Part shown: positions 55,785-63,370 of the stretch, one piece after another
Position numbering within the stretch: position 1 is the first letter of the stretch
Layout of the letters: every line of letters starts with the position of its first letter
Source of the DNA: Shewanella oneidensis MR-1
Lineage (GTDB): Bacteria > Pseudomonadota > Gammaproteobacteria > Enterobacterales > Shewanellaceae
Direction: 5' to 3'
Assembly (NCBI RefSeq): GCF_000146165.2
Contig: NC_004347.2
Coordinates: 62,001-126,000 of the forward strand
DNA: 64,000 bases
Notes under the pieces: model-generated
Seen by the model: only the letters and a program-made list of their open reading frames with translations
Databases searched by the model: none
What the model was told of the DNA's origin: nothing
Position numbers and translations under genes: made by a program

Positions 55785-56621
55785 ATGGAATATCATTCAC
55801 ATACTGTGGTCACGGAAAGAAAAGTGACCCTTTTAGAGCAGGGACAGGCATCGGATCTGACCGATTATGTCGCCAACGAGGTGCGTGTGGCACTGGTGTA
55901 CAACGGCATTTCCCACACTGTGATGTTAGCCAGTCCCGAAAACCTCGAAGAGTTCGCCATTGGCTTTACCTTGTCGGAGCGGATTGTTTCCCATGTGAAT
56001 GAAATCAAAGGTGTGGATCTTGAGTTCACTCCCGAAGGCGTGCTCATTCAAGTGGAAATCACCCAAAGATGTTTTATGGCGCTTAAGCAGCTGCGGCGTA
56101 ATATGGCGGGGCGGACTGGCTGTGGACTCTGTGGCGTTGCCCAGCTTGAAGAAGCGGTAAAACCCGTGATCCGCGTTGACTCGGATGCCAGATTTAATAT
56201 CGATCATCTCCAGTTTGCCCTCGAGCAAGTCAAAGATAATCAGCATCACTTTAAGCTCACAGGGGCGACCCATGCTGCCATGGGTTTAGATCTAGAGGGA
56301 CAGATTATCGCCGCCTATGAGGACATTGGTCGGCACATTGCACTGGATAAATTAATCGGTGGATGCTCAATGCGGCACGCTAAGCGACCTGTGGCCGTAT
56401 TGCTTACCAGCCGTGCCAGTTTCGAAATGGTGCAAAAGGCCGCCAGTGCCAATATCCAAATTCTGTTTGCTATGTCCGCCGTGACTTCACTGGCGTTGGA
56501 ATTAGCAGAGAAAAGCAACATCACGCTTATCGGTTTTTGTCGTAACGGCAGAGCCACGCTTTACACCCATGGCTATCGGCTATTGGGGCTGAATCGTGCC
56601 AGCTTAGCGAAAGCCATTTAA
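55785..56621 (+). CDS. fdhD: Formate dehydrogenase sulfurtransferase FdhD
   Basis: The 278-residue protein has the FdhD core: the catalytic loop RTGCGLCGVAQLEEA (CxxC cysteines) about two fifths in, and GEDIGRH-like YEDIGRHIALDKLIG later. It transfers sulfur to the molybdenum cofactor before insertion into FdnG, in the cytoplasm. ATG 55785 is preceded by AGGGGCG. It follows selB on the same strand with its own 107-base gap, which also contains the selC promoter region. Confidence 0.95.
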   Translation: MEYHSHTVVTERKVTLLEQGQASDLTDYVANEVRVALVYNGISHTVMLASPENLEEFAIGFTLSERIVSHVNEIKGVDLEFTPEGVLIQVEITQRCFMALKQLRRNMAGRTGCGLCGVAQLEEAVKPVIRVDSDARFNIDHLQFALEQVKDNQHHFKLTGATHAAMGLDLEGQIIAAYEDIGRHIALDKLIGGCSMRHAKRPVAVLLTSRASFEMVQKAASANIQILFAMSAVTSLALELAEKSNITLIGFCRNGRATLYTHGYRLLGLNRASLAKAI

Positions 56622-56746
56622 GCGTGCCGCTACACAATTAAGACTCTTCAGCGCCTTATTTTTTTAAGGGATTGTGCCTTGCTTGTGTGGCAACAGGTAT
56701 AAGCTTTGCGCTTATTTTTTATAGTCTCGTTCATTAGGGTAATGAC

Positions 56747-57961
56747 ATGACATGGCAACAATTTAAACAACAATATTTGGTTCGTTTTTGGGCTCCTATG
56801 CCTGCGGTCATCGCCGCCGGTATCCTTTCTACTTACTATTTTGGCTTAACAGGCACCTTCTGGGCCGTCACGGGGGAATTTACTCGCTGGGGTGGGCATT
56901 TGCTGCAATTGGTGGGCGCCAACCCTGAAACTTGGGGTTATTTCAAGGTGATAGGTTTGCAAGGCTCTCCCTTAGACCGTATCGACGGCATGATGATCAT
57001 CGGTATGTTTGGTGGTTGTATTGCGGCGGCGCTCTGGGCCAATAACGTTAAACTGCGTATGCCACAGAGCCGTATCCGCATCGCTCAGGCGTTAATTGGC
57101 GGCATTATTGCCGGCTTTGGCGCTCGCTTGGCGATGGGCTGTAACTTAGCGGCTTTCTTTACTGGTATTCCGCAGTTTTCCTTACACGCATGGTTTTTTG
57201 CCCTCGCGACGGCGGCGGGTTCGTACTTTGGTGCGCGCTTTACGCTATTACCCATGTTCCGCATTCCGGTGAAATTGAAGAAAGTCGATAAAGCGTCTTC
57301 GGTCAAACAGGATGAAAACCAAGCCAGACTGCGTTTTCGCATCGGCATGTTAGTGTTCGCAGCCATTATTGGTTGGGGATTATTAACCATGTTCAATGCG
57401 CCTAAGCTGGGTATCGCCATGCTCTGCGGTGTGGGTTTTGGTCTGTTGATTGAGCGGGCGCAAATCTGCTTTACCTCGGCATTTCGCGATATGTGGATCA
57501 CCGGACGCACCCATATGGCCAAGGCGATTATTCTCGGTATGGCGGTGAGTGCCATCGGGATTTATAGCTATGTGCAATTAGGTGTGCCACCCAAAATCAT
57601 GTGGGCTGGTCCGAATGCGGTGATTGGTGGCCTGTTGTTTGGATTTGGCATTGTACTGGCTGGTGGCTGTGAGACAGGTTGGATGTACCGTGCCGTTGAA
57701 GGTCAAGTACATTTCTGGTGGGTTGGCTTAGGTAACGTGCTCGGTTCAACCCTGCTGGCCTATTACTGGGATGACTTGGCTCAACCCTTAGCGACCAACT
57801 GGGACAAGGTTAACCTGCTCACCAGCTTTGGCGATAAAGGTGGCTTATTAGTGACCTATTTGCTGCTGGCATTGTCGTTTGCGGCCATGTTGCTGTGGGA
57901 AAAACGTTTCTTTGCCCGTAAGGCAAAGCGGGATGAACAATTGATCGCGGAGGCGGCGTAA
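56747..57961 (+). CDS. yedE: YeeE/YedE-family membrane transporter
   Basis: The 404-residue protein has about ten helices and two internal repeats, with the conserved cysteines of the family in MGCNLAAFFTGIPQ, RAQICFTSAFRDMW and GGCETGWMYRA. YedE/TsuA relatives carry thiosulfate, but comparative genomics has proposed that the YedE-YedF pair transports selenium. Here it sits directly after selAB and fdhD, which supports selenium. The next gene starts on its last base. Confidence 0.85.
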   Translation: MTWQQFKQQYLVRFWAPMPAVIAAGILSTYYFGLTGTFWAVTGEFTRWGGHLLQLVGANPETWGYFKVIGLQGSPLDRIDGMMIIGMFGGCIAAALWANNVKLRMPQSRIRIAQALIGGIIAGFGARLAMGCNLAAFFTGIPQFSLHAWFFALATAAGSYFGARFTLLPMFRIPVKLKKVDKASSVKQDENQARLRFRIGMLVFAAIIGWGLLTMFNAPKLGIAMLCGVGFGLLIERAQICFTSAFRDMWITGRTHMAKAIILGMAVSAIGIYSYVQLGVPPKIMWAGPNAVIGGLLFGFGIVLAGGCETGWMYRAVEGQVHFWWVGLGNVLGSTLLAYYWDDLAQPLATNWDKVNLLTSFGDKGGLLVTYLLLALSFAAMLLWEKRFFARKAKRDEQLIAEAA

Positions 57962-58194
57962 TGAGTCAATATATTCCAGATTATCAACTCGATATGGTAG
58001 GTGAGCCTTGCCCTTATCCAGCCGTCGCCACCCTTGAAGCGATGCCGACACTGAAACCGGGGGAAATATTAGAAGTGATCAGTGACTGCCCACAGTCAAT
58101 CAACAACATTCCACTCGATGCTAAGAATCATGGCTACAAGGTGTTAGAGATTGAGCAAAATGGTCCAACGATTCGTTATCTGATCCAGCGCTAG
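57961..58194 (+). CDS. yedF: YedF-type TusA-like sulfur/selenium carrier
   Basis: The 77-residue TusA-fold protein has the signature EPCPYPAVATLEAM with the carrier cysteine C17 in the CPxP motif. It would pick up sulfur or selenium released by the YedE transporter. The start codon shares one base with the yedE stop, so they are translated together. The full selenium-linked YedF of some bacteria has a longer DsrE-like tail, absent here. Confidence 0.88.
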   Translation: MSQYIPDYQLDMVGEPCPYPAVATLEAMPTLKPGEILEVISDCPQSINNIPLDAKNHGYKVLEIEQNGPTIRYLIQR

Positions 58195-58255
58195 TCTTAT
58201 CCAACATTCAGTGTGGCTTGATTGGTTTTTTAAATAAAATAATCACAACACAGTA

Positions 58256-58284
58256 AAAAGCGCTGCATTAGCAGCGCTTTTGGT
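58256..58284. terminator. Bidirectional terminator
   Basis: AAAAGCGCTGC (58256-58266) pairs with GCAGCGCTTTT (58271-58281) with an ATTA loop, between convergent yedF and the metalloprotease gene. Confidence 0.92.
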
Positions 58285-58286
58285 TT

Positions 58287-59630
58287 TTAGCCTTGGCAGT
58301 CGGCAGGCAGATATTCGTCGGGAATGCCGTTACTGCTACATACCCAAGTGACATTATCCTGCTCGTCGACTTGTGGCGATAGGTACACCTCATAGCCTTG
58401 ATAATCTCCGAGAGCTTCGCCTGTGACAAAGCCAACAATTCCATCGGTATAGAGGTTGAAGGTTGACAGTTGCTCATCGGTTAATCCAAGTACTTCTAGC
58501 TCTGTCGGCCACCCTTTAGTGTTTTGATAGTATTTAGTGAGTACGTCGGTTATTGGCACTAATGATTGATGTAACTGGTCGATATGCTCGATAGCCAATG
58601 CGGCATCGGGGACGCTAGCGGGCTCAGTGTCCATTTGCGGTGTACTGCTGGAATTGTTGGCATCATCATAGTTAATGCTGGCTGCGCCCACTTTCTCTTG
58701 GTATTCCTTATAGGCGGGAATGGCGACCGCTGCGGCCACACCGATAATCGCCGCAAGGATGATAATCCCGCCGCCTGCTGTGCCCATACGTGGCGTAAAC
58801 AGGCTAATAATATAGGCAAACACACTGCGAGAAGGCGCTGAATAGTCTTTGCCCTGTGCTTTGGCGCGCACTCTTGCCATTCGTTTAGTCAGCCAAGGAT
58901 AGCTGCTATTGAGTTCGTGGAAGGACATCCAGAAGCCACTCGATTCTTGGGTTTGGCGAATATATTGATCGACATTCATCCGTTTCCACTGCTCAACCCC
59001 TGCGGCGAGTACGGCAACCGCATTGGTGGCTGAACGTAAGCTGTTGCAGCAGCGTAGGCCGTGTAAATCGCAGGTATACTCACAGGCGCGGGCATAGGCT
59101 GCACCGATTAATGGCAGCCAAGTAGCGAACACTAACAGCGGTTCTTTGCCAATATGGTTACGGCGAATATGGCCCAGCTCATGGCCTATATAGAAGTTTA
59201 TCGCGTCTTTATCCGACTCAAGTGCATCCACTATCGATGAAAACAGCACTATATAGTTGCGGCGTAAAAAGCGGGTAGCGAGGGCGTTTAACATGCCGTC
59301 GGCGGCTAACAGGTAAGCGCGGGGCGCTTCTTTAATCTCCAAACGCTTGCAGCAGGCGAGGTATTGCTTATGTAAATCAGGGAACTGCTCAGGGCTGATT
59401 TCAACCGCGGTACCTTTGAGGTAGCTGATAAACGCCGAGTGGGTGAATAGGTAGATAATAAAAAACATCAGCACATAAATCAGGGCGAGACCTTTAGTGG
59501 CTATGATCAGCACGGCCCAAATCAGTCCTGAAATAATCGCTAAAATCGTGAAGAGTGTCTTTTCCTTCGAATAGACAGTGTCGGCCATTTGAATAGGGTT
59601 GTCGTTCCCTGTGTTAACCACTTGTTCCAT
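58287..59630 (-). CDS. M48-family metalloprotease fused to a type IV pilin-like domain
   Basis: From ATG 59630 (AGGAGAAGG upstream) the protein has 447 residues. Two N-terminal membrane helices (about 27-66) are followed by an M48 zinc protease with HELGH (150-154) and third ligand E184 in ACEYTCDLHG. A second part has a helix GIIILAAIIGVAAAVAIPAY (about 288-307) that resembles a type IV pilin N-terminal helix. After a Ser/Pro linker comes a pilin-like C-terminal domain: TKYYQNTKGWPTE, then VTWVCSSNGIPDEYLPADC, the disulfide-bounded pilin ending (C431, C445). PRMG precedes the helix but the pilin Glu5 is absent. It is downstream of the exported gene at 59746-60360. Role inferred: pilus-related or envelope protein processing. 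Confidence 0.82.
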   Translation of the reverse strand: MEQVVNTGNDNPIQMADTVYSKEKTLFTILAIISGLIWAVLIIATKGLALIYVLMFFIIYLFTHSAFISYLKGTAVEISPEQFPDLHKQYLACCKRLEIKEAPRAYLLAADGMLNALATRFLRRNYIVLFSSIVDALESDKDAINFYIGHELGHIRRNHIGKEPLLVFATWLPLIGAAYARACEYTCDLHGLRCCNSLRSATNAVAVLAAGVEQWKRMNVDQYIRQTQESSGFWMSFHELNSSYPWLTKRMARVRAKAQGKDYSAPSRSVFAYIISLFTPRMGTAGGGIIILAAIIGVAAAVAIPAYKEYQEKVGAASINYDDANNSSSTPQMDTEPASVPDAALAIEHIDQLHQSLVPITDVLTKYYQNTKGWPTELEVLGLTDEQLSTFNLYTDGIVGFVTGEALGDYQGYEVYLSPQVDEQDNVTWVCSSNGIPDEYLPADCQG

Positions 59631-59745
59631 GTTGATCCTTCTCCTAGTGAAATAACAAATCGGCGTGAAAATAGTCAATTTCACTAGGAAATACAATCTC
59701 TATAATAGGGATTACCTATAATTTAGTGTTTTTAATTTAAGATAA

Positions 59746-60360
59746 TTAGGGCGCGAGTGTCGCATCGCCACGTTTAATCGTGTTTTGTGCCAGCTCGAAC
59801 ACCTGCTTTTCGGCCACATTGGCTAACTCTTGCTGAACTTGGCCAAGTTGTTCCATCTCTTGACCGAGTACATCCATCGATGTGCCTAAGTTCTCTATTT
59901 GTGAGTTGGCCTCAGCGTCTTTTTCTCCCGTGGCCAGATTAAGGATTAGTTGACTGGTTTGCTCGCTAATGGCATCACCTTGTTGTTGCATTTGTTCACC
60001 TAGACGCTGCATCTTTTCGCCCTGAAGCTGCATGGGGCGCACGGCCTCTTTGACTTGGTTTACTAAGTCTTGCTTGGTGATTACATAGGCTTTACCCGCG
60101 GTTTTGACCCAAAGGTAGTTTGTTTTATAGGGATTACCTTGGCTTTTGAGTTTATTCCAATCTTGACTCTGGCCTGAACCAATGGTCATCTCACCATCTT
60201 GATGCACATAAATCCAAGAAAAATCTGGGTAATTTTGACTATTTACCGAAATGTTGGTTTCGGCTGAACTTTGAGTGCTCGTTTGCTGGGTTGCCCATAT
60301 GCCGCAGGGGATGAGTGCGATAATCAATAAACTACCGAATAATTTTGTACGAGTGTCCAT
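59746..60360 (-). CDS. Exported coiled-coil protein
   Basis: The 204-residue protein has a signal or anchor helix (LFGSLLIIALIPCGIWA). A small domain (SWIYVHQDGEMTIGSGQSQDW, YLWVKTAGKAYVITKQDLV) precedes a long Gln-rich coiled coil made of repeated LGEQMQQQG-type units. I recall a similar layout next to M48/M56-type membrane peptidases, which fits the protease gene 115 bases downstream. It is the first gene after the sigma-54-type promoter at 60407. Function not known. Confidence 0.65.
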   Translation of the reverse strand: MDTRTKLFGSLLIIALIPCGIWATQQTSTQSSAETNISVNSQNYPDFSWIYVHQDGEMTIGSGQSQDWNKLKSQGNPYKTNYLWVKTAGKAYVITKQDLVNQVKEAVRPMQLQGEKMQRLGEQMQQQGDAISEQTSQLILNLATGEKDAEANSQIENLGTSMDVLGQEMEQLGQVQQELANVAEKQVFELAQNTIKRGDATLAP

Positions 60361-60406
60361 AATGCTTCCTTTATCAATGAGCGTTGGTGATTAGTGCACC
60401 TGACTA

Positions 60407-60423
60407 GGCAGGATATGTGCCAA
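60407..60423 (-). promoter_or_regulatory. Sigma-54-type promoter of the coiled-coil/protease unit
   Basis: On the minus strand the sequence TTGGCACATATCCTGCC places GG and GC ten bases apart, the -24/-12 pattern of sigma-54 (TTGGCAC matches exactly). The start of transcription would be near 60396, about 36 bases before the coding start at 60360. Confidence 0.75.
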
Positions 60424-60458
60424 AAAAATTATGTTTATTTTTCAAATAAATAATAATT

Positions 60459-60512
60459 GTGTCCGCAGGTGGAAGCTCAATGTGTCCGTAGTATTGTCCG
60501 CTGTGCGGACAC
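60459..60512. promoter_or_regulatory. Cluster of TGTC motifs, probable activator-binding region
   Basis: TGTCCG occurs at 60460-60465, 60483-60488 and 60495-60500 and inverted (CGGACA) at 60506-60511. The last two form the perfect palindrome TGTCCGC-TGT-GCGGACA (60495-60511). Relative to the predicted start it spans about -63 to -116, where sigma-54 activators bind. GTGTC cores resemble the PilR target of P. aeruginosa pilA. Confidence 0.6.
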
Positions 60513-60641
60513 TTTGGAGGTAAATCTTGGGATTGCACTACACTTAGTCGAAAATGACTTTGTCGGAAAATGACTTAGTCAGCTTAGGTTAAGCTGAGAT
60601 AGCGTTAGCTAGGGGCAACAAATCGCGAGGGAGTGACAGTA

Positions 60642-61265
60642 ATGAAGTTAACCAAGATCATAAATATTCAAGTTTTAGGGGTTGCGGGTGTTTTAGCAAC
60701 GGCCTTATGTCTGCCTGCTATTGCAGCAGAGTCGCCTTCCTTTGACTGTGGTAAAGTGCAGGCGGGTAGCATCGAAGAGATGGTGTGTCGGGATGCGGGC
60801 TTAATTAAGTTAGATAGGCAATTGGCGGATGTTTATGCTAAGGCCACTGAAAAAGCTAAGAATGAGCAGCCCCCTGTACTCAAAGCAATGCAACGTGGCT
60901 GGGTAAAAGGTCGTAATGAATGTTGGAAGAGTGAAGATAAACGCACCTGCGTTGAATCGAGTTACCAAACTCGGATTGCACAGTTACAGGCGCAATATCG
61001 CCTCGTTGAAATGACTGGCCCCGTGTTTTATACCTGTGATGGAAATCCTGCGAATGAAGTTGTGGTCAGTTATTTTAAAACTGAGCCAGCGACCCTGATT
61101 GCCGAGCGTGGCGATCAAACGTCGCTGATGTTTATCCAGCGCAGCGCCAGTGGCGCGAAATATCAGGGCCAAAATGAGAGTCTGTGGGAGCACCATGGTG
61201 AAGCGAGAATCGTTTGGGGATATGAAACGCCAGAAATGACCTGTAAGGTCAAAACACCTAAATGA
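60642..61265 (+). CDS. Exported LprI-MliC fusion (lysozyme inhibitor-like)
   Basis: The 207-residue protein starts at ATG 60642 (GAGGGAG eight bases upstream). A signal peptide (VLGVAGVLATALCLPAIAA) leads to an LprI/DUF1311 domain (about 30-115, SIEEMVCRDAGLIKLDRQL, cysteine pairs) and then an MliC-type domain (about 125-205, YTCDGNPANEVVVSY, CKVKTP). MliC proteins inhibit C-type lysozyme in the periplasm. LprI also inhibits lysozyme in mycobacteria, so the fusion suggests a defence against host or competitor lysozymes. It is convergent with the DUF481 gene. Confidence 0.8.
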   Translation: MKLTKIINIQVLGVAGVLATALCLPAIAAESPSFDCGKVQAGSIEEMVCRDAGLIKLDRQLADVYAKATEKAKNEQPPVLKAMQRGWVKGRNECWKSEDKRTCVESSYQTRIAQLQAQYRLVEMTGPVFYTCDGNPANEVVVSYFKTEPATLIAERGDQTSLMFIQRSASGAKYQGQNESLWEHHGEARIVWGYETPEMTCKVKTPK

Positions 61266-62255
61266 TTAAAAGTTAACACCCAAGCCAAGGTTGTAGGTCG
61301 TATTTTGTGTATGGCGCACGGAGGACATAGTTTCACTAATGTCATACTTAAATGAGAGGTAAATCTGTTGTGTTAACAGGTATTTAAGTCCAAGTGTGAC
61401 ATCAGAAATATAGTCAATGGTTGGCGTATCTGGAAAGGCGATTTGGAGATCGGCATAGGTCTCCAACACGCCATCAAACCAATATTGCTTGTAGTTGATT
61501 GTGGTCGCCCAAGCATTGAGTTGATAGGTAAATATTTGACTATCTATCCAAAAATGGTTGTAAGTGACAACAAAGTCGAGTTTATCTCGTCCTACCCCCC
61601 AAAAACGATAACCCGGCCCGAGCGCGGCGTAATAATTGCGGATAGAAGTGTCGAGTCTATCTTCGTGAAAATAATCTTCTTGGCGCAATAACCAATGTTC
61701 ACTGATGAGATAGTCAAGGCTGTAGTGAGCTTCAAGCGTATTGCGTTTAGTGGTTTTGTCTTCGGTCTCATAGCGAACCTCATTTTTGAGGTTATGGCGC
61801 CATTGTAAGGTTTCGGCGGTAAGATCACTTTTGGCATGAAGTTTTTGGGTATTTTTAGTGTTGCTAGTGACATCAATTGCGGCCTCAACGCTGCCACTAT
61901 AGCGCCACTCAGAGTCGCTTTTACGATCCGAATACACCAGTTCACTAATGGGTGTTTGTCGATTGTTAACCAGCACAAACCCATCGAGATCGGAGGATCG
62001 AATACTCACATTTTGCAGTGTGCGATTGATGCTCCAATGTTGATTGTGGTTGGTTTCAAAGCTTTTAATCGCACTGCGCTCTATGGATATTTTTGGGGAA
62101 TAACTGGGTTTTATGACCAAGTGTTCTTCGTCAAAGCTTTTAATTTCGCCAGTGATTTTATCGCCATTTCTCAGTAGCACGCTATCCGCAAGACTTTGTC
62201 CACTTAAGCCCGTCAATAGCATGGCCATACATAACTTAGGATTGGGATTTGGCAT
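61266..62255 (-). CDS. DUF481-family outer-membrane protein
   Basis: About 329 residues from ATG 62255 (a TTG 15 bases earlier also gives a signal peptide). A signal peptide (AMLLTGLSGQSLADS) is followed by a short SH3-like beta strip (LLRNGDKITGEIKSFDEEHL) and a DUF481 beta-barrel, with many aromatic alternating strands ending NTTYNLGLGVNF, the C-terminal aromatic residue of outer-membrane proteins. DUF481 proteins are predicted barrels sometimes linked to salt stress; role here unknown. It ends one base after the LprI-MliC stop. Confidence 0.8.
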   Translation of the reverse strand: MPNPNPKLCMAMLLTGLSGQSLADSVLLRNGDKITGEIKSFDEEHLVIKPSYSPKISIERSAIKSFETNHNQHWSINRTLQNVSIRSSDLDGFVLVNNRQTPISELVYSDRKSDSEWRYSGSVEAAIDVTSNTKNTQKLHAKSDLTAETLQWRHNLKNEVRYETEDKTTKRNTLEAHYSLDYLISEHWLLRQEDYFHEDRLDTSIRNYYAALGPGYRFWGVGRDKLDFVVTYNHFWIDSQIFTYQLNAWATTINYKQYWFDGVLETYADLQIAFPDTPTIDYISDVTLGLKYLLTQQIYLSFKYDISETMSSVRHTQNTTYNLGLGVNF

Positions 62256-62393
62256 TTGCGGTTGGCTCAAAAATAAACGGTCTCAAAGATTCTGGCATTC
62301 TAGCTTATATCACGGCTAGTAAGGCAATAGCGTTAAGGGGAGATTGTAAGGAATTGACAGGAAGCCTATCAACTCCTTACCTTGATCATATGA

Positions 62394-63005
62394 TCAACGG
62401 GATTCGATTTCAGTGATTTTGAGATTGAGCAGTTGCTTCTGCCAACGATTTTTATCCACGCCTTCGATCCAAATCACGCGGCTTTTACGTTGCTCACCTT
62501 TACGTAGATAGGTTTCTGGCATGCGGAAAATGGCTTTCCAGACGCCCAGTTTTTCGGTTTTGAGCAGTGAGCCGTCATCGGCAAAAAAGCTGGTCTCCAC
62601 CTCGACCAAAGTCACATGCTCACCGCTGGTACTGGCGAGTTCGAAGGTCAGGCCGAGTTTGTTACCCTTCCACTGGCTATCGGTAAAGCTGACTTTAATG
62701 CCGTCTTTGGCGGTAGATCCTAAAAGCTCAGGTCTAGCGATGGCATTGGCGGTAAGGGTGGTTACTGGCGCGACTGCCACTGCGGCTGTGTTCGTGTTTA
62801 CAATGTTGGTGCTAGGGGCTGCAGCGACAGCTACGGGCATCTCAGCGGCTTTAGTCTCTGTGATGATATATTCCCAGGTAAAGTCATCTTTTAGTCTGAC
62901 TTGAGCGCCATTTTCAAGGGTGATTATCGCCACATCGGCTGCCATCACTGAAGATGAGAGCAATAAGAGTGAGCTAAGTGCGCTAAGGCGAAATGAGGTT
63001 TGCAT
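62394..63005 (-). CDS. Exported DUF3157-like protein
   Basis: The 203-residue protein starts at ATG 63005 (MQTSFRLSALSSLL), giving a signal peptide that ends SSVMAAD; codons upstream add a charged leader. The middle is Ala/Val-rich, the end has KAIFRMPETYLRKGEQRKSRVIWIEGVDKNRW. I read this as DUF3157 from memory of the family; function unknown. Confidence 0.65.
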   Translation of the reverse strand: MQTSFRLSALSSLLLLSSSVMAADVAIITLENGAQVRLKDDFTWEYIITETKAAEMPVAVAAAPSTNIVNTNTAAVAVAPVTTLTANAIARPELLGSTAKDGIKVSFTDSQWKGNKLGLTFELASTSGEHVTLVEVETSFFADDGSLLKTEKLGVWKAIFRMPETYLRKGEQRKSRVIWIEGVDKNRWQKQLLNLKITEIESR

Positions 63006-63324
63006 TGATTTTCTGGCTCCGGTATTCATCTGAGTCAACATTCTGCCTAACATAAACAATTTGCAGCATAGTAGTCACTGCCAAAGTCGCGTTTTGATGA
63101 ATAAAGCGGATTAGTCTGGACTTAGCCAGTTCTGATCTATATCAGGATGCAATCAGAACAGATAGGTTGAGTTAACTTACTTTTGCCCCGAAATGAGTTA
63201 GCAAGTTGTTAGTAGCGTCGCAACAAACGGACTTTGAAATTGGCAAAACTGGACACCCATTCTTAATAGCGCAGTAGCTAACCTCTGACTATGCTTTGGT
63301 TAAGCATTAAACAAGGAGGTTTGT
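63006..63324. other. Intergenic region before the transposase
   Basis: No gene. TTCTGAT and ATCAGAA form 7-base inverted arms near 63129-63159. The right half (from 63237) is the same repeat seen at 1186-1320 and contains the transposase ribosome site. Confidence 0.5.
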
Positions 63325-63370
63325 ATGCCGCGCCCTCGCAGAACCCTGATAAGCCTTGAAGACACCCCCT
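63237..63370 (+). repeat. Copy of the transposase 5' region found at 1186-1320
   Basis: Shares TTGGTTAAGCATTAAACA and GGAGGTTTGTATGCCGCG and the first 16 codons with the stub copy, about 80% identity by eye. This copy is followed by an intact gene. Confidence 0.75.

Noticed and set aside
58256..58284. An RNA gene between yedF and the protease gene
   Set aside because: The hairpin with A/T flanks is explained as a bidirectional terminator.
60495..60511. GlrR/QseF binding site (TGTC-N10-GACA)
   Set aside because: The spacing here is N9, and four TGTC repeats fit the PilR-type pattern better; still only inference.
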